64,000 bases of DNA from Rhizophagus clarus (Eukaryota > Glomeromycota > Glomeromycetes > Glomerales > Glomeraceae), in NCBI GenBank assembly GCA_015698045.1, contig BLAL01000242.1, positions 563,001 to 627,000 of the forward strand, in the 5' to 3' direction. Shown piece by piece: positions 23,001 through 37,075 of this stretch. The notes beneath the pieces are model-generated. The model saw nothing but the letters and a program-made list of their open reading frames with translations, searched no databases and was not told where the DNA came from. The translations under genes and the position numbers were made by a program. Every line of letters starts with the position of its first letter. Position 1 is the stretch's first letter.

Positions 23001-23680
23001 TCTCAATATTCAAGCATCTGATTCGCGTAATAAAACTCGTGTTTGAAAGTCATTTAATCTATTAATTTACAAGTGTTTGTTGAACTTTAAACCAGTGAAA
23101 AATGTATTAAGAAAAGCGTGAATAAAATTACTCTTGTATTAAACCGTATTAAATCGTATTAAATCGTATTGAATCGATATCTGATATTGTCATTGAAGCA
23201 CGTAATCTAATACAATAATGATGAAGAACAATACATACCACCAATTGGTTGCACAATTATGAGTGAGCAAATTAATTATGAGAAAAGAAAAGGTGAATCA
23301 GTGAACCTATCGGAATTAGTTGCCGTTGTTTGCACGAATTGATGAATTTGGTAAAAATCAATAATCAATTAAACTTAACAAAGAATCGTCGCATAAGTGT
23401 TCCGCGGATTTTCCGTATAATATACAGTAGCAAATTCTTGAGCTTCTACGGAAAATTCTCCATAATCAAATGATGATGCATCTTTTAACCAGTATGATGA
23501 AGACAATAAATTGAATTAATTCGATGTTTTTTTTTTCAAATGCTCTGTAAATAATTGCATCTTATTAGCTAGGATCGTGAATGTATTTAATTATCGTTAA
23601 TTCAAGCTAGTAGCCCCTCGTGGGATGTGGGTTGTGCATTATTACTGATAACTCAATTGCAGTGCTCTGAAATATCTATA
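20060..23680. other. Intergenic, promoter side of the Crinkler-like gene and gene desert
   Basis: The first few hundred bases are upstream of the minus-strand gene. After that come long A/T homopolymers (21078-21100, 21429-21449, 22785-22810) and short TA repeats. Open frames at 20370-20669 and 21777-21980 have random composition. A 67-codon frame at 22843-23046 (start MAEGADVLCRK, hydrophobic middle) is slightly richer in G+C and cannot be fully excluded as a small gene, but no intron, homologue or paired signal supports it. Confidence 0.35.
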
Positions 23681-23689
23681 ATTTTTTGT

Positions 23690-24680
23690 TCTCTACATAT
23701 AATAAATCATTTTTACTAAGGCTACATACACACTGGAAGGATCATAACTATAATTTTAGATTAAAATAACCATTAAATATAACGCTATTTATTATATATC
23801 AATATTACATGTAATAATTCAAAATTAAACCAGTGTAGAATTACAACACTAATATAACGCTATTTATAACGCTATTTATTATACATCGGTTTATATCCGA
23901 TTAAACCGGGTTGAAATGCAATAAAATTAAACTGGGTGGGGCGTGGGGCCACAACACTAGAATATATGAAAACATAACCGTTAAATATAGCGCTATTTAA
24001 AAAATTTAAAGAAATATATATAACGGTATTATACTTTAATTTACATGTAATAAATCGACCAGTTAAACCAGGGTCATTTTTACTAGGGATACAACTACAA
24101 AATTAGATGTTTTAATATATGAAAACTATTAAAGAATCATTAAATATAACACTATTAAACAAATATATATATTACATAGAGACGACCGTACTTTACATGT
24201 AATTTACTTTACATGTGACCAGTAGGGCTATAACATTAGTACATGAAAACTATTTATAGATTAAAATAACAACCATTAAATATATCGCTATTTGAAAAAA
24301 AAAAATCAAAGAAATATAAATAGATTATCTTACTTTACATATAATATACTTTACATAATTACATGTAATAAATCCAACCAATTAAACCGAGGTAGAGCTA
24401 CAACATCGGTACATGAAAACTATTTAAAGATTAAGATTATAACAACCATTAAATATATCGTTATTTTAATAAAATCAAAGGAAAATATATAGACAACTCA
24501 CGATCGTACTTTGCATGTAATACACTTTACATGTAATAAATCAAAAAGATAAGTATAAAATAGCCATTAGGTATGGCATTATAATCTATATATTATCTGT
24601 CAAGATATCAAGACGACTTTACTTACATTAGACCAGTTAAGCCAGGGTCATTTTTAACCAGGGTTATTCTATTATTATAT
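23690..24680. repeat. Degenerate tandem array with CATTAAATATA and ACATGTAATA words
   Basis: A block with core CCATTAAATATAACGCTATTT recurs with changes at about 23771, 23979, 24138, 24273 and 24447, with a weaker copy at 24565. Each copy is accompanied by ACATGTAATAAATC and CCAGTTAAACCAG-like words. Spacing varies from about 120 to 210 bases, so the array is old and rearranged. The open frame at 24292-24492 lies inside it and is not a gene. Confidence 0.6.
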
Positions 24681-24689
24681 TATCACCTT

Positions 24690-27600
24690 TTTCTAGTTAT
24701 TTCATATGTTTAATCTATACCTAAAAAAGATTCAAATATCATGAATATCTCAAAATAAAATACATTATGATACTATATATATATATAAATAAAACTTCAT
24801 TATAAAAAAAAGGAATTGATAAAAATAATCATAGTAAATAAATAAATAAATGAATGAATTAAAAAAAACGCGAAAATCAATTAGGCCGAATATATGGATA
24901 TATATATATATATTATCTCAAACTGTTTGTGATATTCACTATTATATCTTTATTATTCAAGATTTTTTTTTTTTTTTTTGTTAATCTTTAAATAAGATTC
25001 ATCTAATTCGATTTGAGTATTATTAATTTCTTCTTTAATCAATCAACTGTAACATTTTTTTTTTTTATTTAAAAGAAAGAAAATTGGGTAGTACTTAGTA
25101 CAGATACTGTATTTATTGTTCTTATGACTTGAATGATATCTAAATTTGCGTAAATTATCACCACAAAAGATAATAATCAAATGTTACTGATTGTCTAAAA
25201 AAATTCAATTTTTAGTAAAAAAAAATTTTGAATAAAGAAAAAATAACGGGAATTTCAATATCCTGTGATCTAATCATGTACCACAAATATTTTGTAAATG
25301 AACCTGAAATTAGCCAAAACTAGCCACAAAATCCATGTTAAAGGTTAAACAAATAATCGATTGATTAAATAATACCTGTAATTGATCTATTTACTTAGTA
25401 CATTATTTATTATTTAAACGACATTCTACGCCACATTTCCTCCTTTATCTTGTTAACAAACAAAGGCAAAAGTTTTTTGGAAAGTGATTTAATTCATGTG
25501 AGACAAGAAGTAAAAAAGGTTACAACTTTTTTACGAAATGAATGATATGAATGATATGAATGATATTAAATGATATTAAAACGATATTAAAATGATATTA
25601 AAATGATATTGATGATAAAGTAAAAAGATAATAATTACATTTATTCGTTTAACATATATCTATCATGTCATACATTTATTATACATATCGTACACAAATC
25701 ATAAAGTGGAATTATAATTCCTATGAATGAAAAAGAAAAATGTTAAGAAGAAAAATCCATCCTCGAATCTCATTGTCTTTTTTAAGAAAATTAAAAATAA
25801 AAAAAAATAAAAAATAAAAAAAAAATAAAAATAAAAATTTTTTCCTTTAAAGAAAACCTATTTTTGGTTCATTTATTTTTATTTATTATAATTCCGAAAC
25901 AATTAAACAAAATAATAAAAAAAAAAAACGAATTTGGCCAGAATTAGTAACGCGTTCTTTATTTTTCAAACATACATTACATACATTACATAGTAAAAAA
26001 AAAAAACGAAAATTCTAAAATATTTTCTTGATACGAGATGGGCTAATTTTGGCTAAATTTTTGTCTAATTTGGCTAATTTTTTTATTTTTAAAGTTGATC
26101 ATTTTTAAAAGAAAGAAGAATCTGCCTAATTAAAAATACAAATCTTGCCTATTAGGCTATTAGGCTAATATCATTTAAGTAATGATGTACAAGCACAATT
26201 CACCTGACGGAACTGAAACTCCGCAATAATAGAATATGATTGATTACATGATTACACGATTTTAATCTGTATAACCGCGTACTGTACATCAATTTCAATT
26301 ACATTACAAGTATCACACTTTTTATTATCACTTTTTATACGAAAATTTCTATATCCCAAATGTTTCCGAATTTTAATTTAGAGTTTTACAATTTGGTTTC
26401 GTCTCGCAGTAAATAATAAGGGTGGATGTTTACAATTCACAAATAATTTTTTTTATTTTTTGTGCTATTCGTCAATTTATTGGAAAATTTATATGAAATA
26501 GGGATTGAATTTGGAAAATTAATAAAGAATAATTTAAAAACACTTTACATGATTCGAGTAATAAAAACAAATAAAAAAGTGCTCAATCACAACATGCATA
26601 TATCATCAATGATGTGATTTTGGATTGATTCGAGAACGTGAAAAAAAAATAATAAAGGAATTCACAACTCACGATACTTATTTTTTTTCGGCAAGGTGAT
26701 TTCATATAGCTTCCAATTTTTTTTTTTTTATTTTTATTTTAAATTAACAAAGCAAATTTTATTTACAATATAAATGTGACACAGCACAATTTATTTATTT
26801 ATTTTCTTTTTCTTTATTAAGAAGCGCACAAAAAAAATTTCTTCATATTTTGTACCATATAACCTAGCATGGTGATTTGGCGTAAAAAAAAGCGTGATTT
26901 TGAGTATTTATGTGATATTTGTTTTTCTTGTATGCGACATAATTTATGACGATGTAATTAAAAATACAGCATTAACGCGATCAGTAATGGTCACATTTAA
27001 CAGTATTTGTGCGTTTCAATACGAATTACAGTTTAGATCAGATGAAAATACAAAAAAAAAAATCTTAACTTATAATATAGATAGATACATAATATGCGTA
27101 CAAAATTATTATAAATTATATGAATTATATAAATTATATATGTAATTATAAATTATATAAGCAAATTTTATCATAATAATAATAATAAATATAAAATGTT
27201 TAGTAAACAAATTAATTTTTTTAAAATTATTATTGTAAAAAATGTGCGCGAAAATCATTTAAAATCATTAATTTATCACACAAACAAATTTAAAATCATA
27301 AAATGATTTTAAACAGTATCCAACATTATTGTTGATTATTTTTTTTTTTTTTTTTTTTCGGAGTTTCATCTCCGATTCATGTAAAAAGAAAAAACGAATG
27401 AATTTATAGAATTCAATTATGATTACTATTTCATTACGATTTATTTAATTTATTTGGTAAAATTAACCTGGAGTTAATAACAGTTTAAGGAGTAAAATCA
27501 CGCATCAATGCATCTCACATCATGTTTTTTTAAAAATAGAATCGATTTTCTAAAAATACAAAAATTACCATAATAAAAAATTTAATTATAAATTTTAGAA

Positions 27601-28714
27601 ACTTCTTCATTTCCCTTTTTCACGCTCGTAAGGACAAAAATAGTGATTCCGACTGAAAAAAAAAAATTAACAATGGTATAACTTTTTACGTAAATCACAA
27701 TCGACAAAATCGAACCTAATGAACCAATAAAATTTCAATTCATAGAACAAGCACCAATTAAATGAAGGGAATAAAATGATTTGCATTAAAATTAAATTAC
27801 ATGTAATAAAAAAGAGGATTCCGACAGCCGACTTTTCCGACTAAGTCGACGTATTATTTTATTTATCCGATTAAAAAAAGAAAAATTTTATTTTTAAAAT
27901 TATTTTTATTTTTAATTATGATCCTTTTTTTGTTAGTTTATAATAACGAACCAAATATATACCAAATATATACCAAATAAGTGTTCGAATAATGATTTCG
28001 GATATGCGACAATTATAATTCGGAATTTCGGATATTGCGGTAAAAAATATGCGAATATGACAAATTTTTATCCATTCATATTATTTCGCAGTTAGATATT
28101 AAGTACAAAAACAGAAAATAAAATTTTTTTGACCGGTTCAATATAAAAATAACTTTTTTTCGATGATTTAAATGGTCTAATTATAGTTTTCTGTCCATTA
28201 TTCAGAAATTTTTTGAACCTTAAAATTATCTTACATTGTTCTTTTAATAATGAAACAACTAAAAAATCTTTCTTTCCTAAAGAATATTAGTTCTTTTTAT
28301 TGAATTTTGAAATTTCCAATTAAATTAATTATAAGATTTGAAAGGAATCCCGTGTCACATATTAATAACAAAAGTTTCCATTAAAGTTCATATATACATA
28401 AACAAACATAATCGGTTGCGTCCATATAAGTTCTCTTTCATACTGATAATTTCTGATAGAAGAATTTTTATATTTAGCTGTTACAGGATGATTGGTATTG
28501 TTTTCCTAAAAATACGTTTCATATATATAGTAATAAACGTAAGTAATTAATTAAACGCAATTATTGTATTTACTTTTTTATCGACTGCATTGAAATTTTT
28601 TAAAGGATTGATAATTGATAATTGATAATTGATATTATGAAATACATGCATTTTCGACATTGGCAAAACGTTTTAATAATTTGTTTTTGTTTATTTTTTA
28701 ATATCCTTAAGGAA

Positions 28715-28746
<32 letters not shown>

Positions 28747-31381
28747 GTGATTATTAAATTACAATCGCATCACCTTTTATTTAAATAGATTTATTACTAA
28801 ATTAATTAAAGAAACCAATTATACAGTAAATTTTTTTTTTTTTTTTTTTAAATAGAAATTTCTTGGTGTTCAATTAAAATATAAATATTTCGCATTAGTT
28901 AAACATTACATTAAAGTTTTTATAATTTTTTATTAATTGTAATTGTAATGCAACAAAAAGATATTTATTTATTACGTTTACGTTAAATAAGTTTATTACG
29001 TTGTTAAGTTTTTACGATGATCATTTTGCTTTGCATAAAAGGAAAACAAGTGTTTTTGTTTACTACGGCACGTAGTGATTCACCCAAAGGTGGAAATAAG
29101 TTTATCCAAATCTCTTTGTCTAAAATGAAATTGTTTCCAAAAATAAAGGAAATTCTGTTGATTGTGTTTTAATTAAAAATTTCTTAAAAAAAAAAAGTCG
29201 TGAGAAATTAAAATAAACCGGAAATTACGGCGTTACTTAATATTTAAGATCGGAATGAAATTATGCACGGACATTTGATTCTTTGTGACGTAAAAAATTA
29301 TTTATTTTTTTTTTTTTTTGTTTTACTCTAAAGTCATTTTTTAATGGAAGGAAAAGAAATAAATTAATAATTTTTTTAAAGAATGATTATATTAATAAGC
29401 AAATATTTTTTTTTTTCTTCTGTGGCTTTCTGTGGCTTTATATATATATATACATATATATACATATTTCGGAACTACAGAATGTATCGTGGAACTACGA
29501 TAGCGGTTCAAATCTCGGAGTAGATGTATCTGTACGTGGTCTACTGGTTTAAAGTACATCAGTTATTTCCCAATAAGAATTATTTCCATTAATTCCAACA
29601 TTATTGGTATATTTCCTTTATAGTGTCCAGTTATTTCCTTTGTTGTAATAGTTCCTTATTTTAAGATCATTCTTTAATATTTCCTTTATGGTACAAAAAA
29701 TTTTGACCGATAAAAGAAAACTTATAAAGAAATTCACACATGTCATTGTAAATTGCTAACGGATTATTCCTTTATTCGTATGAAAGGAGTTAAATTTTTT
29801 ACGGGGTAAAAAAAAAAAAAAAAAATGTAAGTAAATCAAAATGATCATTCAAAAATGACAATTAAACGAGAAGGTCTTTTTTTTCTTTTTGAAACAATAA
29901 ATCAAATCAATGAAATTTTAATTAATTTTGTGATTGTGATATATAGATTTATCATTATTGTAATATAATTAATTGTTTAATTAATTACGAAAAAAAAAAA
30001 AAACCTTGTCATTTTCGTTATTCTGTTATTTAAAAAGACATGAATAATGAAGATGATACGTTTGAGGCTTAACATTGCGTACAATCGTATGTTTAATTAA
30101 AAGGTCTCATGATGTGATATAAGGAATAAGATATTAACCGGTTTAAAATTATTGTTACAGTTTTTCAGATAACATTTGTCTTGGCTTATTCTTTATATGT
30201 TTCAATTATCGTCATGCGAAACAACGAATTACGATATTTTTCGCTATGTCAAATGTGTCAATCTTAATTTGAAACCTTGGGATTCTTTATTGTTTCCACT
30301 ATTTCTTTTATTATATTTTCCTTATTAGATAAAAGGTTTTCATTGGAGTTTCTATAACGGGGGTTGTTGTTGCACCATTAACTGAAAATTCCAGATACCC
30401 AGAAGTTCAGAACCGAGGAAAGCCACTATGTGGCTTCATTAAACTAATAAACTGTTAGTTGATAAACATTAAATAATTATTATTTCATAAACAATTTTTT
30501 TTAAAAAAAAAAAACATTATATATATAATATATCCTCTATGATATCATAACAATAATCGTAAAACTCTAGTAAAGAAAATCAAATAATCGAAAAATATAT
30601 AATATATGAACTATAACGAAAACAAACCATATACATATCCATATATACATATTGTTACCTTTTAATGATAACCCGAAAAAAAAAAATATTGTCGGGGTTG
30701 GACGATAAACGTTAACTAATTACATTGCGGATTTTTGGTCCCGATAGTGAAATATTTTTTTTTTTTTTTTTTATTACAGTATAATAATAATAATTAAAAT
30801 AATAATAATAATAATAATAATATAATAATATAAAAAAAAATATATATTATTACATGATATATACAATAGTATAAATTAATTATTTTAGTTTATCATTTTT
30901 TATTTGTACATTTAACGGACTTCAAATTCCGACGTGTGATTCAAATTGTGATAAGTGATGATCACTATAATCACGAAAAAAAATAATATAAATATACTTG
31001 CAATTTGAGTTTTTAAAATCTACAGGAAGAGTTTTGAACTCCAACGAAATTTTGGTTTATTTTCTTTTTCTTTGACGGATTTAATAGAACAAATCTCTAC
31101 ATATATATATAAAAAAAAAAAAAAAAATATAATAAATATATATATATATATATATATAAACAAAACTCTTTACTTTACTAATATAATTTACGTATTGTAA
31201 ATAAACATCATTTAATAATCCTTCCCATCATCAAACACTTTATTTAAAGAAAAAACGAAAAAAAAACAAATACTCTAATTTCAGAGTCAAATACTTGAAT
31301 ATTAACAAGAGACTTACATTCTTTCCTTAGATAATTACTAATCAGTTTGAAATTAATTCACATTCCCTGAAATAAAAAAAA
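24690..31381. other. Gene desert of 6.7 kb
   Basis: I find no supported gene on either strand. The stretch holds many A/T homopolymers, TA microsatellites (24775-24787, 24896-24912, 31136-31158), AAT repeats (30778-30830), GGCTAATT-type repeats (26038-26165) and TTATTTCC-type repeats (29560-29700). The frames at 26894-27145 and 28338-28550 have random composition. The last few hundred bases are upstream of the gene at 31382. Confidence 0.45.
25540..25615. repeat. Short tandem repeat, about 12 bp unit
   Basis: Consecutive units of GAATGATAT then AAATGATATTAA/AACGATATTAA type. The shift from one unit variant to another along the array is typical of a local replication-slippage array. No coding potential. 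Confidence 0.7.
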
Positions 31382-32149
31382 ATGACGCATCACACTCCAT
31401 CAAATAACCGAAATTCCAATGCCACAAGCAATAACGTAACATACTCACAGAAAATAAGAGGAACACATACACGTGTTTCTAGAGTTAGAGTAACAACTGT
31501 CGGAAAAGCTCCTTTTCCTGAAAAGCAACATCGAAGTTGTCCGAGATGTAAAGATTCTACCAATAGTATGAAAATTTTAAATGCTCGTGTTGGAAGAATA
31601 GAGCAATTGGTTGATGTTCTAGCAAAAACTACTCGTGGTTTAGCAACAATGTCAAAGGTAATTAGTGTCTCTTGATTTAAAAGGAAAGCAAATGATCTCT
31701 TTTGATTTTTCTGAGAAAAAAACATTTTTTCAATATTTTGGAACGTTTAGAGAGATGATCGGTTCGCAGCAAATTCCCTGAAATTTAGAGGAATAGATCT
31801 GACACGTTGTACTCTTCAAGAATTACAAAAATTAGTTGTAGCAACAACAAATGTCATGGTCTCCCCAAACACCAATACTTCCATTACTCCATCATCAAAT
31901 ACTCCGAATGCCATGAATTCCTCAGATACCAAGAAATCCACATCAGAAAAAGATAAGGATACCACTCTCTCTGAAATAACGAACAGTGAGAAGAAGATTT
32001 TTCATTCTGAACCTGTTGAAATGGAAGATGTTAAAGTAATTCCAAATGCTGGTTCTCAAGACTTACCCAAAACTTCTAGTCCTATTAAAACTGTCATAAG
32101 TTCTTTGAAAAGAGTTTCACGTCATGATTCAGGTTATGAAGGTTCTTAA
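31382..32149 (+). CDS. Small two-exon gene, family member 2 (unknown function)
   Basis: Exons 31382-31657 and 31751-32149 join at phase 0 to give 224 residues. The N-terminus is rich in Asn/Ser/Thr and includes KIRG. A CPRC pair is followed by KDSTNSMKIL, then a helix of the form RVGRIEQLVDVLAKTTRGL. Exon 2 carries FRGIDLTRCTLQELQKLV and TTNVM, then a long Ser/Thr/Lys/Glu-rich, probably disordered tail ending in SRHDSGYEGS. It is a paralogue of the minus-strand gene at 747-1482, with the intron at the equivalent codon, but its tail is longer and not alignable. No signal peptide or membrane helix. The family is unknown to me. The charged tail and basic N-terminus would suit a nuclear or cytosolic scaffold, which is speculation. 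An opposing frame at 31390-31725 is a shadow. Confidence 0.78.
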
Positions 32150-32334
32150 GAGGCAGTTAGATAGACTCTAATGTTCATATTTGTATATGAAAAACCTCTC
32201 CATTGACTAATTATTTGACGCCTCTTTTGATGTTTGTATTCTCAAGGAACATTTCCACTACTGTTCTCCCAAACACCATTTTTTTGTTAAATTACAAGGG
32301 TATCATATTTTTTTTGTAAATTGTTTTATTATTA

Positions 32335-32340
32335 AATAAA
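32335..32340 (+). terminator. Polyadenylation signal of the gene at 31382
   Basis: A perfect AATAAA lies about 185 bases after the stop codon, followed closely by a long poly-A tract. Confidence 0.45.
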
Positions 32341-32349
32341 GACGATCCA

Positions 32350-33540
32350 ATTGTCGAAAAAATAAAAAAAAAAAAAAAAAAACTCAAAAGCTAAAAAAAG
32401 AAAAAAAAAAATTTTTTTTTAAGAAAAAAAAGATTATCAGTTTTTTTTAACACTTGGATCTTTTTTTTTTGTTAATAATCACTATATTTAATGATGTAGT
32501 TCTTTCTCATTGATAATCTTTCATAATATTCTTTATTTTTTGTCATCTTTATTTTTTTCCTATATGTGTTCACTTTAATAGTGATTCAAATTATTTTTAT
32601 GGAAAAACCCATTATGCAATTTTTTATATATGTATATTTTTTTTTTTATATTTAGGCCACACATCGTTGATTTTTCGTTTCTCGTTTCTCTCTTAATGGT
32701 TCAAGCGTTGCCCAGATGTCTACTATAAATAAGTCTTATTGGACAAGTTCGAATTTTTTTTATTTAATTTATATTTTTTTTTCTTTCGAGACGAATTTTT
32801 TTCATTATTGAAAAGAAAAAAAAAAAAATAAATAAAATTTAATAGAAATTTTACGAACCTGTCAGTTATCGAAACGAGAAACGTAAAAAATCAAGCTATG
32901 TGGGTTTTTTTCTTTGTTTATTTTTAGGTAATTTTTCTTCCCATTTTGTATTTTTTGTATGAAAAAAAAAAAAAAAAAAAAAATTTTTTTTTTTCTATTA
33001 TACTTTTTTTACATGATTTCTTTTTTTGTTAAATAAATTTTTTTTTTTTTAAATGTATAATAATATATAAAATTTTCCCATGCAGTAACCCGTGAAAAAG
33101 TTTTCCGTGAACATGATCTTTTAAAGCGAAACAATGAATTTCTTCATCTCTCATCTAGTTTTTTTTTTTTTTCTTCTCTAAATGAATACACATTTATTTA
33201 ATCTCTTTACGAATTCAAAAAGAGCAAACACGTGCTTTCATTCTATATTTACGTTCTTTATTCGTTTAGGTATTTTTCAATAAGTGATGATTATGAATAA
33301 ATTAAGTTCGTCAAATCGGTCAAATTTATTTTAACAAACTCCGGTTAAACCTAAATGAAAAACCATGAATAGAAAAAAAAATAAAAATGCAGCAAAACTG
33401 TTATGTTACTTAGTAGAGAATTATGTAATACAAATGATTTTGTGAACTGGGATGATGAATAATTATGTAAGATGAATGATACAACGTAGTTGTTAACTAT
33501 TGGAGTTATCAATCACGTGTGTCAATAAACTGTTTCGCTC
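32350..33540. other. Homopolymer-rich intergenic DNA
   Basis: A/T runs at 32362-32381, 32963-32993 and elsewhere dominate. A small less AT-rich patch at 32655-32740 contains a TATAAATA-like word but no linked gene could be identified. Confidence 0.35.
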
Positions 33541-33546
33541 TTTTGA

Positions 33547-33640
33547 AATCCAATCCAATTCAATCCAATCCAATCCAATCCCAAATCCAATCCCAAATCC
33601 AATCCCAATTCCAATCCCAATTCCAATCCAATCCAAATAA
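33547..33640. repeat. CCAAT-type microsatellite
   Basis: An imperfect array of AATCCAATCC and AATCCCAATTCC units. An open frame through it (33519-33734) encodes only a Ser/Gln/Asn repeat and is not counted as a gene. Confidence 0.85.
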
Positions 33641-33673
33641 ATACTTTCTAATCAAAAAAGTTGCATTATTAAA

Positions 33674-33706
<33 letters not shown>

Positions 33707-33934
33707 GGTTATTGTATGTAATAACTTATTGTAATCTGCTTTTTGTTATTATTATAATTATTATTGATAATACCAAATTTATTCAATTTTTATTTAAATA
33801 TATTTTTTAAGTTTAGAGAAAAACTAAACTTACTGGACGACAATTATATCAATATGACAAAAAAGTATGTTCATATAAACTTTTTTTTTTATCCCCAAAA
33901 AAAAAATCGTCACAAAATTTTCTTTTTTTATTTT

Positions 33935-34022
33935 TACTATTTATTATTTATTTATTATTTATTATTTATTTTATTTATTTATTTTTATTTTTATTTTTAT
34001 TTTTATTTTTATTTTTATTTTT
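33935..34022. repeat. TTTTTA/TTTATTTA microsatellite
   Basis: A run of TTTATTTA units followed by about eight TTTTTA units. The frame 33764-34057 that crosses it is a repeat artefact. Confidence 0.85.
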
Positions 34023-36764
34023 TTCTTTTAGAAGAAGTATTACAAATATCTTTTTAATATGAACGACATGAACAGTATGAACGGTAAGTTGAAACGGCGA
34101 CATAAAAAAAAATCATTTTATCAAGTTTCTATATAGATTTTCTCTGATGAAAACTTGCATGCTGTACATATATATTTATTGGAAAATGTTTTAATTTTTT
34201 AAAAATAAAGTTGAACAATTTATACAAGATAACATTATCATTCGTCACGCGTCTTTAATTTATCCATTTTATTATTATTTATGAATTTCTTTTTTTAAAT
34301 AATTATTTTAAAACGCCATACTTTTCTGGATAAAACTAGTCTCCAAAAAATCATTCTATGTGTATCATAATCATATCAGAATGATTTTTCATTTTTTTTT
34401 TTCAAAATTTTTTTTTTTTTTTTTTTTTAAAAAAAAATCATAATTCATTCAACATAGTTTACGTAATTCATGTATTAAATTTACAAGTCGCAACAATTTA
34501 AAAAGAAAAACTCTCAGAAAAAATATTTCATAAACTTGCAAAATTTCAAGTTTTTTTTTTTTTTGTTTTTAATATACTGTACAGTATACAATATATTATT
34601 ATATATAGTAACTTTTTAGTAATCAATTCTTTTTATCAACTATTGAGCGTGTGAATAAATTTCTTATCGTAAATTTCTTTTGAGAAAAAGAAATAAAAAT
34701 AAAATGTTCACTAAACTTGTTTAAAAAAAAAAAAAAAAAATTTATGTACGTCTGATCATCAGAAATCGGTTCCTCCGCGGAACATAATACTGTTTATTTG
34801 AGAAACGGTAGATATTTTTCAGCAACAGATCAGCAAAAAGAAATTTTATTTCTCATGCGACCAATCTTAAAAAAGTTTAGTTAATTATTATGCTTAATTC
34901 TATCAATCACATCGTGATTCTGTGACAAAAAGTCCAGGTGAAAGAAAAATAAAAATAAAAATAAAAAATAAATAAATTTTTTTTTTTTTATTTTAAACTT
35001 AATTGGAGGGGAAAAAAAAAAAAAAAGGAAAAAGAAAATTATTTTTTTTTCTCTTGGCGCGGAAGAAACTCCGATTACCATATATACATTCAATAACTCC
35101 GAGTATAAAAAAAATGGTTCTCGCCAAATTGGTTAGATCATTTATATGCATTAATATTTATTTGTTGGTTGAGGGCGCGAGACATATTCTATTCAGAGAA
35201 TGACAATGTAATGTATAATAATTTATATTATTAACTATTATAAAATACTTGTACGTTATGTAAAAAAAAAAAAAAAAATTTATCAATCAATCAATCAGTT
35301 TATTCACAGTTCATACAGTTCATGTATTTAGTTGAAAAATATTTAAAACTACTCGTGACCTATTATGTTTATTTCACAGATCATGTGTTCGTTCATCCAC
35401 GGAGTTCAAATTCCATATAGTTACGCAAAATTTGTGTATCAATCGAGTTTGGTATAGTTTCAATACGAATTCGGAATAATTTTCCGATCCGAACTCCGAA
35501 AAAAAATTTTTTTGTATACATTCTGGTAGGTTATACAAAGAAATCTCAAAAAAGCGCAGTTAAAGTAAATAACTTTATAAATTTCTCTTTTTTGTAAATT
35601 CATCAAAGTTCATTATTATAATACCTTAAAATCAATCCCCCCTTAATAATCAAAAGGATTGTTTTCATTATCAATGAATCGGTAAATATGGATCCAGATT
35701 TTATCCAAAACTGGGTAATTTCGGAGGCGTAATGCATTGATGAATCGGAATCTTCAAGCGTTTTTTCCGGTAAATGAGAAAAAAAACCATCACAAATGTG
35801 TATTACTCAATAAATCAAATTTCGTATAATGTTTCCATATCAAATAATTTGTAACGGGAAGAAAAAAAAGTTAATCAATCACCAAATCTATCGTTAACCA
35901 ATCATCACTTTTGGTGATAGCTTTTCAAATCTTTTTGTGCTTAAACTTAAATTAATACTATCTTTAAATAAATCACTTTAAAATAATCTTAATGTAAATT
36001 TTCGATTCATGGACGATGACGTCATCAACTCATCAAACTCCATGTTTAAAAACAAAAACATTTATGCAATTAAGTTAATTTACCAGGTAAAGAAATTTGA
36101 TTTTGTTTATTTAATAAGTCTAGATCCTAAGGAAAATTTCCCGCTAATATAGTATCATTATTCCTTTTAATAAAATCCCCGCATTATAAAAAAAGAAATT
36201 TTAACAAAGTGAATTTATATGATTTACAATATATATATTTTTTAATTATATATTTTAAAAATTTATTAGTTTATTAAATTATGCATATCTGATATTAAAT
36301 TATTTATTACTTATCATACTTTTTAAGGTTTCTTATTACTGTACTTTATTTTTTTTATATATATATATATGTATATTTTTTTTTATAATAAAATAATAAT
36401 AAAAAATCTTTGTTATTTATTAAAACGCAGGCGCGTTTCATGTGGCTGAGCTGATCGAAAAAGGTCATCGTGTGGCACGAGCATCCTGTCGATCATTTCG
36501 GTTTATAAGTGGTATTTTCCTTTCCAGACAAAAGAGAAACCTTTTTCGATATTAAAGACTTCTTAAAATGATTGTTTTTCTTTTTGAAACTTTATATTAA
36601 AAACAAATTATTCCGATAATTAATAACAGTTACCTTATTAAGAAAATTTTCTCTTAATATTTAAGGTTTCGAACACGTCAATTTTTAAAATTAAAATAAA
36701 CAAATAAAGGAAAGATTTTTTTATACATGTAACTGTATACATTTTTAATTAATTGTTTTTTTTC

Positions 36765-36797
36765 TCCGAATAATCCGAATAATCCGAATAATCCGAA
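36765..36797. repeat. 9-bp tandem repeat (AATAATCCG)
   Basis: Four nearly perfect TCCGAATAA units in a row. Confidence 0.85.
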
Positions 36798-37004
36798 AAA
36801 AAAAGTCAATTTATATATTTATTTATACTGATACAGTATGATATATGTATTAATGTATGTGATATTAAAAAATTCACAATATATATTATTATTATATTGA
36901 TTGATTTAAATTGACTATTAATTAATTAACTAATATGGTAACAATCATTAATTGATTTTTTTAAGATATTTTATATTAGATTCCATATATGTATGGTATA
37001 TGAA

Positions 37005-37075
37005 CAGTATATGAACTTTGTATGAACGATATATGAATGATATATGAACGATGTATGAACGATGTATGAACGGCT
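37005..37075. repeat. 11-12 bp tandem repeat (ATATATGAACG type)
   Basis: Six or so units of TATGAACGATA/TATGAACGATG in a row. A shorter relative, with CATGAACAGTATGAACGG, occurs at about 34062-34085. Confidence 0.8.

Noticed and set aside
22843-23046. 67-codon frame starting MAEGADVLC
   Set aside because: No homologue recognised, no intron or poly-A signal tied to it. The hydrophobic run could be chance. Kept only as a remark in the intergenic entry.
29495-29530. GGTTCAAATCTC resembling a tRNA B box
   Set aside because: There is no A box upstream, and the bases around the motif do not form a T-arm or acceptor stem.
31390-31725. 111-codon minus-strand open frame
   Set aside because: It lies opposite the first exon of the two-exon gene at 31382, whose plus-strand protein has a paralogue. 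The minus frame is a shadow.
33519-34057. Open frames with Ser/Gln and Tyr/Phe repeats
   Set aside because: They are translations of microsatellites (CCAAT type and TTTTTA type).
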